DNA of 64,000 nucleotides from Ypsolopha sequella (taxonomy: Eukaryota > Arthropoda > Insecta > Lepidoptera > Ypsolophidae): NCBI GenBank assembly GCA_934047225.1, contig OW203987.1, forward strand, positions 31,329,501 through 31,393,500, read 5' to 3'. This document shows positions 43,199-53,611 of the stretch, in pieces (position 1 is the first letter of the stretch; each line of letters opens with the position of its first letter). The notes beneath the pieces were generated by a model. The model was not told where the DNA came from. It made no database searches and saw only the letters and a program-made list of their open reading frames with translations. The translations under genes were made by a program, and so were the position numbers.

Positions 43199-44132
43199 CT
43201 ATCTTACTGGCCACAATTGTAAAGTTATCTAACTGGCCACAATTGTAAAGTTATCTAACTGGCAACAATTGTAAAGTTATCTAACTGGCCACAATTGTAA
43301 AGTTATCAAACTGGCCACAATTGTAAAGTTATCTAACTGGCCACAATTGTAAAGTTATCTAACTGGCCACAATTGTAAAGTTATCTAACTGGCCACAATT
43401 GTAAATGTATCTAACTGGCAACAATTGTAAAGTTATCTAACTGGCCACAATTGTAAAGTTATCAAACTGGCCACAATTGTAAAGTTATCTAACTGGCCAC
43501 AATTGTAAAGTTATCTAACTGGCCACAATTGTAAAGTTATCTAACTGGCCACAATTGGGAAGTTATCTAACTGGCCACAATTGTAAAGTTATCTTACTGG
43601 CCACTTTATCTTACTGGCCATAATTGTAAAGTTATCTAACTGGTCACAATTGTTAAGTTATCTAACTGGCCACAATTGTAAAGTTATCTTACTGGCCACA
43701 ATTGTAAACTTATCTAACTTGCCACAATTGTAAAGTTATCTAACTGGGCACAATTGGAAAGTTATCTAACTGGCCACAATTGTAAAGTTATCTTACTGGC
43801 CACTTTATCTTACTGGCCACAATTGTAAAGTTATCTAACTGGCCACAATTATAAAGTTATCTTACTGGCCACAATTGTAAAGTTATCTTACTGGCCACTT
43901 TATCTTACTGGCCACAATTGTAAAGTTATCTAACTGGCCACAATTGTAAAGTTATCTTACTGGCCACAATTGTAAAGTTATCTTACTGGCCACAATTGTA
44001 AAGTTATCTTACTGGCCACAATTGTAAAGTTATCTTACTGGCCACAATTGTAAAGTTATCTTACTGGCCACAATTGTAAAGTTATCTTACTGGCCACAAT
44101 TGTAAAGTTATCTTACTGGCCACAATTGTAAA
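43199..44132 (+). repeat. Tandem array, 26-bp unit, ~36 copies, two subfamilies
   Basis: The unit is 'gttatctaactggccacaat' + 'tgtaaa'. Left units mostly read atctAActgg and right units (from ~43915) atctTActgg. A shortened variant 'ggccactttatcttactgg' occurs at about 43600, 43799 and 43894, lacking 'acaattgtaaag'. CAATTG is present in nearly all units. Confidence 0.97.
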
Positions 44133-44274
44133 CCCTACTCTAGAGTTGCTTAAAGAGCCTTAAATAGGTGTTGTTATGTTCTAAGAAATAATATCAGGGT
44201 TAGAGAACCCTAGACTCAATCCTTAGATTTAACACTTATTTAGATTTTGGAAATTTGATTAGTGCTTCAATTAT
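44133..44274. other. No feature recognised
   Basis: Short spacer. Confidence 0.4.
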
Positions 44275-44420
44275 ACACACATAACGCCTGTCTCCCAGAG
44301 GGGTAGGCAGGGACTACAGATTTCCAACTGCTACGGTCCATACAAACCTCTTTCGCCTCTTCCACATGTATCAATCTAGTCATACAAGCTCTACTTTTCC
44401 GGGTACTTTTCATCCCTTAT
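44275..44420. repeat. Dispersed repeat 'cgcctgtctcccagaggggt'
   Basis: 'acgcctgtctcccagagggg' + 'taggcagggactac' is a phrase recurring throughout lepidopteran genomes as part of an interspersed repeat. Confidence 0.55.
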
Positions 44421-44538
44421 AATTTGTTATATTAGCGCTAATATATTTGTATGTACACTGACAGTAGGTGTTGGCTGTACCATCCTAGTAGAAGGGAATA
44501 AGCAGAAACGCTATCTCATACAACCGTACTACATAATA

Positions 44539-44611
44539 TCGAGGAAAAATCCGCAGACCCACTTTTCGCCCGTATTGCAATGGTGATGTGGGTCTGCGGC
44601 AATTTCTTCGA
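44539..44611. repeat. 73-base hairpin
   Basis: Arms 44539-44562 and 44588-44611 pair at 20 of 24 positions, with a perfect 12-bp core (ccgcagacccac / gtgggtctgcgg) and a 25-base loop. The size is that of a microRNA precursor or a very small MITE. Nothing else in the sequence decides between them. Confidence 0.55.
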
Positions 44612-45640
44612 TGGTACATACACATACTCGCGCCTGTCTTATTTCTGTAAAGCAGAAATACTGATGTTTTTTTACAAATATCTTGTGTAAATATGTTCGA
44701 ATCGTAAAATCATTGTCACGTCATGTTGCCCAGAGGTGTGCGAGGGGTCCATCGAGGTCAAGTTAGCATTGAGGGTTTACTGAGTATATAGTACATTATA
44801 CATAACCTGAACACGCCAACTTTGTGGTCCTTACATAAACGCACAAGATAGCGATAGTACTCGCGTATATAAACAACCATCTACGTATAATATATTACTG
44901 ACTAACAGTATTTACTCTAGTTACTCAAAATGTTGTTAGTACCCCGCTGTGTAATATCATAGATAAATAAATTATTTATCTATGGTAACATTAACTCGTA
45001 TCAATTTTATTAGTACCTAGCTGTGTAACATTAACTGGTATAAATGAACAAATGACGTACTTGAGCTAATTAGTTTATTTTCACGAAATGCAAAACGAAG
45101 TAACAAAGCTAAAAAAAAAAAAATCTGCAACATAATCTCGCAGCGAGGGCGGTCGGGCGGTGACAAAACATTGCAATTTAAAAGTTACTTGAGACAGCTG
45201 CGACATCATCGTCGTGCGTCGCGAGTATACCTTCAATTCCCGCCGGGACCGCACCGCTGTTATATCCACACTAGTTTCATGTGGACGGACACTTATACTA
45301 CGCATTGCGTTACACTAAGTGGAGACATAACCCAAATTGATCCCCTAGCGGCAACTTGAGGCTTTACTTCAATTAATATTTTTGTACGCTCAGGAATCTC
45401 AAGTGTACTAGAACTTGGTACGAGTTAGTAGACTACATAAATCTTAGTAGGTAGTTAGCCTTAGATGGATAGTAGTGAGGCGGCCGGTTTAGTTTGAACT
45501 TGAGGAAGTCAGAAGCGTGACCTCAGCCCCCGCCCCCACCACCACCACCGGCAGCTACTCACAGGAATGTTGGGAAATAGGTCAGTCGAGCACTCAATGT
45601 GACCGTATGTTAACTTTTAAATGATCTTAGAGAGTATAGT
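44612..45640. other. No gene recognised; GC-richer patches
   Basis: GC-richer patches occur at about 45135-45350 and 45480-45570 (a CCCCCGCCCCCACCACC tract). Frames on both strands overlap and none is convincing. They could be parts of an exon or a GC-rich repeat. Confidence 0.3.
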
Positions 45641-45699
45641 TCGTCTTGTCGTTGTTAAGTCTGACGTGATCGTAGTTGACGGCTTAGTGAGTTATATAA

Positions 45700-46021
45700 A
45701 ACCATTAAAGTGCGAGTCATCTCTAGACATATCTCTTTTAGATCATGTACGAAACATCGAGATTCTAAAACGAACTAAAGTCAAAGATGTCGGTGGAGAT
45801 GGGCGGGATATCTGGCTAGACGGGAAGACGGACGGTGGACTAGGGCAGTTACAGAGTGGCAGCCGAGGCCAGGAAAGCGGTCAGTGAGAAGACCGAAGGC
45901 TCGATGGCAAGACGATTTCATCAGGGCTGCTGGTGGGCAATGGATGAGGCTGGCGAGAGACCGACAGAAATGGCGTGGAGAAGAAGAGACCTGTGCCCAA
46001 CAATGGATGGATGTGGGCTGA
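45700..46021 (+). pseudogene. RTE-type LINE, C-terminal end of the reverse transcriptase ORF
   Basis: The sequence gives SLDISLLDHVRNIEILKRTK, VKDVGG, then after a frame change RWAGYLARREDGRW, then RRPKARWQDDFIRAAGGQWM, RLARDRQKWRGEEETCAQQW and a stop at 46019-46021. These are the last ~100 residues of RTE-clade ORFs (RRTKVxDxxx, WAGHxAR, RPxxRWxDDI, RxxWxxxEEA). One frameshift near 45800 and the missing upstream part make it a fragment. Confidence 0.88.
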
Positions 46022-46035
46022 ATGATGAATAATAA

Positions 46036-46300
46036 AAGTGCGAGTCAGACTCGCGTACCTAGGATTCCGAATCGTGGATGAAAAATTTAATTTTGTCATA
46101 TTTTTTCGTAAATTTCTCAACCGCTATATTTTTCCTGTATTCTTTACGTAAGCACCACGATTTTTTTTCTTATTAATCGGTCCACCACTTTTGGAAATAA
46201 GAGGGGCACATACATTTTTTTGTGGTTTTTCAAGGATTTCTCGAAATAGATGCAAGTAAATAGTTATAGCCAAACTATATATTTTTACAATGAGCTTTTA
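46036..46300 (+). repeat. Dispersed repeat, 5' part
   Basis: It opens 'agtgcgagtcagactcgcgt' and then 'acctagg', and continues with 'aatttctcaaccgctatatt' and 'ggatttctcgaaatagatg', matching the minus-strand copy at 41556-42374 read from its 42374 end. It stops after ~265 bp. Confidence 0.75.
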
Positions 46301-46499
46301 ATACGTGATGGATCGAATATAAACAGGACCTTTGATTTTAAACGCGCAGTATTAAAAGGAGCGGGTGGTTGCTTCTAGAGTGCATTGGTGGGGATGTCAG
46401 GAGGGGGGGGGGGGGGAAGCAGAGAGTACCCTATTATATACGGGAAGCAAATCGTTTTCAGGTTCGTTCGGACCATTTCGGCAGTAGGTGGGCAGTAAC

Positions 46500-47105
46500 T
46501 GTAGCGCTCACGATGTCGGAGGAAGACGTGCATTCGTCCAACGATTATCAAAATATCGTTGGTAAGACCAGCAGAAATTCTGTAAAGATTGACTGCGCTG
46601 TCCGGAGATCAAACACTATCAAGGTCACGTGTGTTTGCGTGCCATAAAGAATTCAAGGAAGGACGTGAACGGGTTGAAAATGAGAAACCTGAACGTCGTC
46701 CCCGAAAGCCAAAGACTCACTTGTCAGGCGGCAAGGTGCTCGCAACAGTTTTTTTCGACCGGCGTGGCATTTTACACATCGATTTCTTGCATGAGGATCG
46801 CACAATAAATAAAATTCTGCTTATTACTGTGAGCTTCTGAACCAGGTAAAGATTGCCAAAAACAACGTTCAAAAACCAACCGATTTGAGACATTATTCTC
46901 CATCACGATAACGCTCGGCCTCACACTGCAGCTCCAACTCGCACCAAATTAGAGGAAATGGGATTGACTCCACTTGATCATCTCTCCTATAGCCCAGATC
47001 TATCACCCTGCGATTTTCATCTCTTTGGGCCGCTTAAAGAAGCACTAGGAGGAAAACGATTCCAAGACGATGCGGGAGTCGAAAGCCTTTGTTCGCAATT
47101 CGCTT
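46500..47105 (+). pseudogene. mariner transposase with large internal deletion
   Basis: The N-terminal helix-turn-helix region reads LSRSRVFACHKEFKEGRERV, then ENEKPERRPRKPKT (~46600-46725). It then jumps to the catalytic half: KVLATVFFDRRGILHIDFL (~46733-46790), a broken segment, LHHDNARPHTAAPTRTKLEE-like (~46900-46955, second catalytic Asp) and YSPDLSPCDFHLFGPLKEAL (~46988-47050). The linker and the first catalytic aspartate block of the DD34D transposase are missing. Stops and frame changes lie near 46840-46900. The end is cut at ~47100, where the repeat 'ttcgcttagatt' begins. Non-functional. Confidence 0.88.
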
Positions 47106-47375
47106 AGATTTAATTATGTTAAGATGTGTTAATTCACAAACCATTTCCAGATTTAGGTTTAAGAAGCCGTATTTTCGAACTTTTGGTCTAAAAAACCTCA
47201 TGATGATGAATATTTTTACGAAAAAGCTGCAACTTCCATTTGCCTTAGTGTGACGTCACTTGAGAAATAGCTGTTTAGAAATGTTTCCTTAGCTATCAAA
47301 ATAAATTTATAAAAATTTGCTGCAGACTGATTTGACAGATGGATTACAGATGCGTAGACAGACCACTTTTTTATA
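47096..47375 (+). repeat. Dispersed repeat 'attcgcttagatt', copy 1
   Basis: Shared with 61801-62100 over ~280 bp at roughly 80% identity: 'taagaagcc(g/a)tattt', 'atgatgatgaatattttta', 'aaaaagctgcaacttccat', 'gtgtgacgtcac'. In both copies a (GA)CAGACAG-like run follows. It directly truncates the mariner remnant here. Confidence 0.8.
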
Positions 47376-47815
47376 AGCAATCACACATCACAATCAGTAT
47401 AATGGCTGAAATTCTCAAGTGACGTCATATCGGACAGTGCTTTAAAAAACGATTAAAAAATAATGGTTAATTTATATACCAAAATGATGAAAAAAATCTA
47501 AAAATGGCGTATATTCTATAAAAAAAAATAAAAAACTTGTTGAAATTGAGCTATGGGAATTGACTCCTGACATGACCATATTCTATTAAAGATGGTGGAA
47601 TCAAAGACTTCCCAATCCGCTGGAAAAATACATTTTAAAAGCAGGAGAGTATGTGGAAAATTGATGTGTAATTTGATATTTTATTACACGAAAGAATATA
47701 CCTATATAGGTACATATTTTTTTTTAGTCTCGTTTATATTTGATCCCCGATTGTACGTGGGATACTCAGAAAATTTTTGCGAATATATAAAAATGTTTTA
47801 CGGTGTATAGTTTTA
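47376..47815. other. AT-rich DNA, nothing recognised
   Basis: No supported feature; a 72-codon frame lacks motifs. Confidence 0.4.
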
Positions 47816-47819
47816 TTAT

Positions 47820-48800
47820 TAAATCTTATCAAAGAAATCTTATCAAAGTTTCACGCGTCTAAACCAATTTTCGAAAAACTTTTTCCAGTTCGCCACAGAC
47901 ACCTCTTCCTTCTCGAACGTTGTTAGTGCATCTTCCGGCGATAAAAACTTTATCCCTTTGAGTTGATTTTTATTTTAAGGAATAAAAAGAAGGTGTGCTG
48001 TCCAGGAAGTCCCTCGTTTTGATCACTGAGTGCGCGGGCGTCTTGTCATGGTGAAGCAGTAGCCCGCGGATCTCCGTGTTCGGTCGCTTGTTGCACACGG
48101 CAGTGAAAACTTCTGGCAAGCACTATCAAATGCTATCAATATTATCAATATCAAATATACAATTCCACATTGATTTCATAAAAAAATTGACAACCCCTTC
48201 AAGTTGAAAAACCTAACGATCCAAATCTTCCCTGCGCTTCACGATTGCTTCACTTTGGTAGGCGTTGTTTAGTTTACAAACAGCCAAACTGTCGACTGGA
48301 GCTTCGTTTCTGGACCGTGTTGATATATACAAGATTCATCACCTGTAACAATGTCGTAAATACGCCGAGACGAGCCTGCTTCAAATTTAGCTATCGTGTC
48401 ACTGCACCATTCCACGCGGGCCTGCTTCTGAACAGCGGTTGTGCAGCACCCAGCGCTAAACTATCCACTATGCTAGTGTAGAATCTCGTGAATGCTTACC
48501 GATCTGCAATATGTGCTGAATCTTTTCATACGTCATTCGCCTATTCTCTTGAATTACATTGTTCAGTGCTAACATTTCCTTCCGTAACAGCCGTCAAAGG
48601 GCGACGGGCGGCCACTTCTGTCTTCATCCCTCAAAGTTAGTCCGCGCTTAAATTCGTTATACCAGTGGTATACGGTTGCCTTAGAAGGGTATTTATCCAC
48701 AAATGCCATTTGAAGTCTATTATACGAGTCGTTGGCTGAACCAACACGACGCGTTGTTGCTTCTAAGTCATAGTGATAGGACGTCATAATGTGAAAATTT
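47820..48800 (-). pseudogene. mariner transposase remnant, near full length
   Basis: The minus strand gives, with frame changes: YPSKATVYHWYNEFKRGLTL, RDEDRSGRP (~48695-48600); ENRRMTYEKIQHILQIGKHS (~48550-48490); QARVEWCSDTIAKFEAGS and RRIYDIVTGDESCIYQHGPE (~48425-48320, first catalytic Asp in TGDES); LLLHHDKTPAHSVIKTRDFL (~48065-48005, second Asp, usual HDN reads HDK); and NWKKFFENWFRRVKL-stop (~47890-47855). The order is that of a mariner DD34D transposase. The usual 'SPDLAP' block is disrupted. It is dead, and a different subfamily from the remnant at 46500-47105. Confidence 0.88.
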
Positions 48801-49410
48801 TATCGATATCGATAGTTTGTTTTATAATGATCACTAAGCAGATATGTACTTCACATACAATTTGTCAAAAAGAGGAGAATGCGGATAAAATCTGAATTTC
48901 ATTGTTTGGTGACGTGTATGTAACACTATCTTGATCGTAATTATAACTGAATGAGCAAGGTTTCAAAAACAGTGTCCTCATTTATTACCTACGCATTATG
49001 CCTATAAAAATAAAAATAAAAATATGTTTATTTGCAACCAAAAAGATAATATGTGTACAAAAATATTTTATGCACTATTTCTATATTATTTGACAAGTGT
49101 GTCTTTTGTAAACTCTAATCCCCACATTAGGATTCCCTGGGTTGTGGGAAATTAGACCCTTCCTGGTGAGTCTGACGATAATAAATTTATAAAATATTTA
49201 AAAGTAACATAACATTAAAACATTAAAAAAGTAACAGAAGAGACAAAATAAAACTAGTTGAGTAATGTATGACGTGTGAGTGATGATTGTATGTGGAATG
49301 TTATTAGAGTGTGTGTGATAGGGTGAGTAAAATAGAGTGTGTTATATGAAAGTGTATGCCTGAGTTTTGAAGTACTTGATACTCACAGACCGGTACAAGT
49401 GTGTTAGGAT

Positions 49411-52365
49411 TTATGTGTCAATTTTAAGGATATCCTCGGTTTGTTCGTAATCTAAGGGGGAGAGCCAATCGTGTAGAATTTTTTTGCATGGGTAACGTGT
49501 TAGATGAAGAAGGGATAGGGTATTATTTGTCCTTGAATATAGAAAGGGACCTAAGAAAGGGGAAAATTTTTGAGCAAAGCTTGTATTCGTTACGGGAGTT
49601 CTCCATGTGACACGGCGGGAGTCATGAACACTTTTATGGGTTGTAACTAGAGCGGTTTTATGGAACTTTAAGACTACTGCTATGATGTATAGCTGCCGAA
49701 CCCGCAAGAGCTTGGATTCATGATACAGTGAGTTAGTTGCATAGCGGAAAGGTTTGTTGAAAGCAACTTTTAGGAGGGCTCGCTGTGCACGTTCTACTGT
49801 GATAAAGTGAGTTTTACAGGCTCCTCCCCAAACAGCCAGACAGTATCTTAAAATGGATTGGCAAAGCGCTGTGTACACAAATATCTTCGTTTTGTCATCA
49901 GCAGCCCGTCGCAACTTTTTGAAAATGTGCATTAGCTTTCTCACCCTGCCACTGATCACCTCAATCTGTTTTTTCCACGATAGTTTCTCGTCGATCATAA
50001 TGCCAAGGTATTTTACAAAGGGAACTTGTTCAAGGGTTGGGCAATCACATGGCAAATTGTTTTGGGAGATGCAAGAGTGCAGCCTGATTTTGACAATTTC
50101 TTTGGGAGCAGTTCGTTGAGTAATTCGGAAGCAAATTATTTTTGTTTTGGAGGCATTTAAGGTCAATAAGTTTTGTCGAAGCCATGACGCAACTATCCGT
50201 AAACCCTCCTGGGCCACATCAATGACCGATGCCCAGCTGTTACTGTAGAAGACTATTGCAGTATCATCAGCAAATGCAAAGAGCTCTGCTTGTATCAAGT
50301 TAACGTGACACAGATCATTGATGTAGACCAGAAAGAGTGTAGGGCCTAAAACGCTACCCTGTGGGACCCCATAATGAATGTTAGCGTAGTCACTATAGCT
50401 ATCGTTGACTCTGATTCTTTGTCGGCGGCCAGAAAGGTAAGACTCGAACCAAATAAGGGGCAGACCACGTATGCCTAGCTGTTCCAATTTTTTAAGGAGG
50501 ATTGGTCGCGACACTGTGTCGAAAGCTTTCGCAAGGTCCAGAAAAGCACCAACACACCTATAACCCTTGTCAAGCTTATCTGCGACAGTATTAGCTAGCA
50601 TGGCGATGGCATCCTCAGTGGACTTGCCATGTCTGAAACCGAATTGATTCGAGGCTAAAAGATTTCGTGATTCCAAGAATAGGAGAAGTCTTTTATTTAC
50701 TATCTTCTCTAGAATTTTGGAGAGACAGCTAAGAAGTGAGATAGGTCTGTAGTTAGACGGGTCTAGAGGGTCACCACCCTTAAGAATGGGGCAAACATCA
50801 GCGATTTTGAAACTATCTGGCACCGTGCCAGTGATTATGCTAAGGTTACATATGTATGTGATGGGATTAAGTAGCTCAAGTTTTCCTTTCTTGAGGATGT
50901 CATTAGTGATATTGTCACTGCCAGGAGCGGAGCGGGATTTCAGGCTACTGATAATTTTAAGGATTTCTATCTCATCCGTCGGCGTAATAAAAAAGGAATT
51001 AGTAGACTCATTGCTAGTTTCTGGGAGATCATCAGCTAGTTTTTGTTCCGTCATGTTAATGGAATCTAGTATTTTGTTTGCGAACGTATCGCCTATAGTT
51101 GTAAAATAACTATTCACCTTATTAAGGGATTCAGTAGGATTGGTTTCGGCTTTGAGTAGCTCGGAATTATCTGTCTTTATGCCCTTCAGATTACAGACGT
51201 TTTTAATCGCATCCCACAGTTGCTTACTACCTTGGCTATTCTGTAAAAGTTGTCTGTCATACTCATCCTTTACATTTTTGACAATGTTATTACAGTGATT
51301 ACGATATGATTTGTACTTGCGCTGCAATACTTGGTCATGTGGGTATTTCTTAGCTTTCATGTGCAGTTTATCTCGGCGCCTTATACACTTAAGGAGACCC
51401 GGCGTGATCCAGGGCTTTATGATAAAATCTGCATTACGTGGCACATAAGTTGTTCGGTGTTTTGACAAGGTATTACCAAGTGTTTCAGTAAAAAGAGCAA
51501 CAGCGACGTTCACGTCATTCTGAGAGTAAAGTTCTGACCAGTCGAGTAACCTCAAACTCTCTAGAAACTCTTTATAGTCAATTTTTACACGCTGTTTCTT
51601 TGTGGGCTCATTTGTAGGAGGAGCTATTTCAATTCCGAGAAGCACTGAAGCATGATCGGTTATATCAGAGTAACAAACCACTGTACGAGCTTGAAAATGT
51701 GATTTAACTAGGCAATGATCTAGACAACTGGGACCTCTAGTTGGATAAAGATGTCCTGGAACAAATCCCATATGGGAGATAAGATTAAGGTATTCTTGAG
51801 TTTTTTTGTCAGTGTTACCGTTCGCTATATTTATATTGATGTCACCGATTATGACACACCTATTTGTGTTACAACCACTGACTACATGTTCAAGGGAGTT
51901 GAAAAAATTGGCGTAGTTTTCCTTTCTGTTTAAAGAAGGCGATCGATAAATTGCTAGGATAGAAAGTTGGTTTTCCAATTCGATGCGAAGACAGTTTGCG
52001 TCCGTAAATAGTGGTTCAGTAACTGCTACTTTGAGACCGACCTTTGCAAAGACAACTAAACCATCATTTTGGTTGAGGTAATGTTTAGAAAAGTGGCAAG
52101 TGTAATGATCTAGCTGCATGCCTACAAAAGATTCATCCAAACGGCATTCTGTTAGAATAATAAGATCAGGTTTGAATTGTAATCTATGGAGCAGTAAAAG
52201 AAAAGTGTTGAAGTTTTTGTTTAAACTGCGTATATTTTGTGTGACAACAGTAATATGTTTTGATACATCTCCTAAATGTTGTTTGCAATCTTCTGGATGA
52301 TACACTTTTTCAGACTGAATTAATGTAGTACTATCAATATCATTTATTAAATTTTTAGTAGCCAT
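49411..52365 (-). CDS. LINE ORF2: apurinic-like endonuclease + reverse transcriptase (984 aa)
   Basis: Non-LTR retrotransposon polyprotein that nicks target DNA and copies element RNA at the nick. The endonuclease motifs are present: QNIRSL (residues 43-48), LTE (71-73), IYRSP (139-143), GDINI (174-178), SCLDH (213-217) and SDITDH (233-238). An ~230-residue linker follows, then RT blocks: SNYRPISLLSCLSKILEKI, NQFGFRHGKSTEDAI, FLDLAKAFDTVS, YGVPQGSVLGPTLFLVYIND, and the catalytic FADD at residues 698-701, then VKYLGIMIDEKLSWK, and a C-terminal domain to LKIDT-stop. The length is normal for Jockey/CR1-type ORF2 and there is no stop or frameshift. The ATG at 52363-52365 is the first in frame before EN motif I. 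This is the best-preserved ORF in the window and suggests recent insertion. Confidence 0.93.
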   Translation of the reverse strand: MATKNLINDIDSTTLIQSEKVYHPEDCKQHLGDVSKHITVVTQNIRSLNKNFNTFLLLLHRLQFKPDLIILTECRLDESFVGMQLDHYTCHFSKHYLNQNDGLVVFAKVGLKVAVTEPLFTDANCLRIELENQLSILAIYRSPSLNRKENYANFFNSLEHVVSGCNTNRCVIIGDININIANGNTDKKTQEYLNLISHMGFVPGHLYPTRGPSCLDHCLVKSHFQARTVVCYSDITDHASVLLGIEIAPPTNEPTKKQRVKIDYKEFLESLRLLDWSELYSQNDVNVAVALFTETLGNTLSKHRTTYVPRNADFIIKPWITPGLLKCIRRRDKLHMKAKKYPHDQVLQRKYKSYRNHCNNIVKNVKDEYDRQLLQNSQGSKQLWDAIKNVCNLKGIKTDNSELLKAETNPTESLNKVNSYFTTIGDTFANKILDSINMTEQKLADDLPETSNESTNSFFITPTDEIEILKIISSLKSRSAPGSDNITNDILKKGKLELLNPITYICNLSIITGTVPDSFKIADVCPILKGGDPLDPSNYRPISLLSCLSKILEKIVNKRLLLFLESRNLLASNQFGFRHGKSTEDAIAMLANTVADKLDKGYRCVGAFLDLAKAFDTVSRPILLKKLEQLGIRGLPLIWFESYLSGRRQRIRVNDSYSDYANIHYGVPQGSVLGPTLFLVYINDLCHVNLIQAELFAFADDTAIVFYSNSWASVIDVAQEGLRIVASWLRQNLLTLNASKTKIICFRITQRTAPKEIVKIRLHSCISQNNLPCDCPTLEQVPFVKYLGIMIDEKLSWKKQIEVISGRVRKLMHIFKKLRRAADDKTKIFVYTALCQSILRYCLAVWGGACKTHFITVERAQRALLKVAFNKPFRYATNSLYHESKLLRVRQLYIIAVVLKFHKTALVTTHKSVHDSRRVTWRTPVTNTSFAQKFSPFLGPFLYSRTNNTLSLLHLTRYPCKKILHDWLSPLDYEQTEDILKIDT

Positions 52366-52727
52366 AATTTATTTTGCTAATGAAAATATAAAGGGTTGTA
52401 ATAACCCACTTGTAAAAGGCATATATACTGTATCGCACAAAATATATGCTTCGTGATAATGGGGGGATATTGATAGTATGGTAGATAATTCAGCCAGCGT
52501 TTGTATGTGATTGCATCATTGAAGTGATAGAGTGTGAATAACAGTAAGCAACTCAGGCGTATTTGTGTGCAGGATTGTGAAGAGTGGTGCAAAGGTGAGT
52601 TAGGTGCTTCTGAGCGGTGAGAGTGTATGTGTGTGTGTTTGGGACGAATGTCCGTGTGCGAAAGAATAAAATTAAAACTAGACAGCATGAAAAATTCAAT
52701 AAACACTAACAGTATCACTAAAGCTAG
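52366..52727 (-). other. ORF1-ORF2 spacer of the LINE
   Basis: Lies between the ORF1 stop and the ORF2 start. An incidental 113-codon frame starts inside it. Long for an inter-ORF spacer of this group. Confidence 0.5.
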
Positions 52728-53078
52728 TCACATGGTGATTTTTAGGTTTTCCAACTGGGCTTCATTTTTCAAAAGGACATGAGGGGCGCCTTCTTGTTTT
52801 CGCAGGAATACACTTCCGTTGCTTGTCCAGCAGAAAGCGTAGTTTTCAGACTTAGCAAAGTCTCTAGCCAAAAAATGTAGCCGTTTTCCTTTTATGGTCA
52901 GGTGTTCCGACAGGTAGATTGGCACGGCTGGTGCCTCAAGACCAAGGTTGCTTGAATTAAGCTGATGGGACTTGTTACTTTTATTGTACGTTTTCGCTGC
53001 ATCGAGCAGGTTTTTCTTCAGTAGCATATCTATCTTTAAGTTAATTAAAACTTTAAGGCAATTCCAACTATTGTTCAT
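52728..53078 (-). pseudogene. LINE ORF1, C-terminal ~100 residues
   Basis: The frame reads AAKTYNKSNKSHQLNSSNLG, then PIYLSEHLTIKGKRLHFLAR, DFAKSENYAFCWTSNGSVFL, RKQEG. The pattern (I-x-x-x-E-x-L-T-x-x-x-K-x-L-x-x-x-A-R..Y-x-F-x-W-x-x-N-G-x-x-x-x-R-K) is that of the C-terminus of ORF1 (nucleic-acid-binding, gag-like) proteins in insect Jockey/CR1-group LINEs. The zinc knuckles and N-terminus are missing: a stop lies five codons upstream of the ATG, consistent with 5' truncation during insertion. Confidence 0.7.
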
Positions 53079-53125
53079 GTGTAAGATAATTTATTTCCAT
53101 TTGTAAGTACTTACTTGACTATAAT

Positions 53126-53611
53126 ATCCACCAAAAACATTTCATGTAAAAGGTTGCCAAGACTCATAAAGCTTTAACTGTTGTCCCTGTTACTCCATAT
53201 GCAAAAAAATCCTCAGTGCGAGAGGCACGGATTCGTGGAAAAGTAGCAAAAAGTCTGTCTTTTATTAATATAAAATGTACTAAAGTTTCTATCAAAATTT
53301 CGTTTACCAGGTCCTAGATACCGTTAAAACCCATCTAATAAAATATAATTGCAGTCCATATGTCGTTCTAAATTGTCAAACCAGGAGAATTGGTGTCGAA
53401 AAAGACCTCATTTCAATAAATATTTGTATCGAGCCGAATTTTCTCCAATCGCGTTTCTGTTTTACAGATCCTAGAAAATTATTCATACATTATTAATTAT
53501 TAATACATTATTTACTAAAGGCCATTTGTAAGTTCTAAAAGTGTCGACAAGGCCTAACTCTACAAGCCCTACGTCTTGGCAACCTTTTACGTGAAATGTT
53601 TTTGGTGGGAT
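53126..53611. repeat. Inverted pair of a ~40-bp repeat end
   Basis: 'ccaccaaaaacatttcatgt' + 'aaaaggttgccaagac' (53128-53163) is complementary to 53573-53611 with about three mismatches; the spacing is about 410 bp. This phrase recurs in lepidopteran genomes. It may mark the two ends of one non-autonomous element or two fragments. Confidence 0.6.

Larger units (their letters stand above)
49000..53080 (-). mobile_element. Jockey/CR1-group LINE, 5' truncated in ORF1, ORF2 intact
   Basis: The minus strand holds an ORF1 tail (53078-52728), a ~360-bp spacer, a complete ORF2 (52365-49411) and a ~400-bp 3' UTR ending in a TTTTTATTTTTATT tail at ~49000-49020. It is about 4.1 kb. A microsatellite-like 3' end rather than poly(A) hints at the CR1/Daphne side of the group, but I cannot settle this. 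No clear target duplication was found. Confidence 0.85.
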
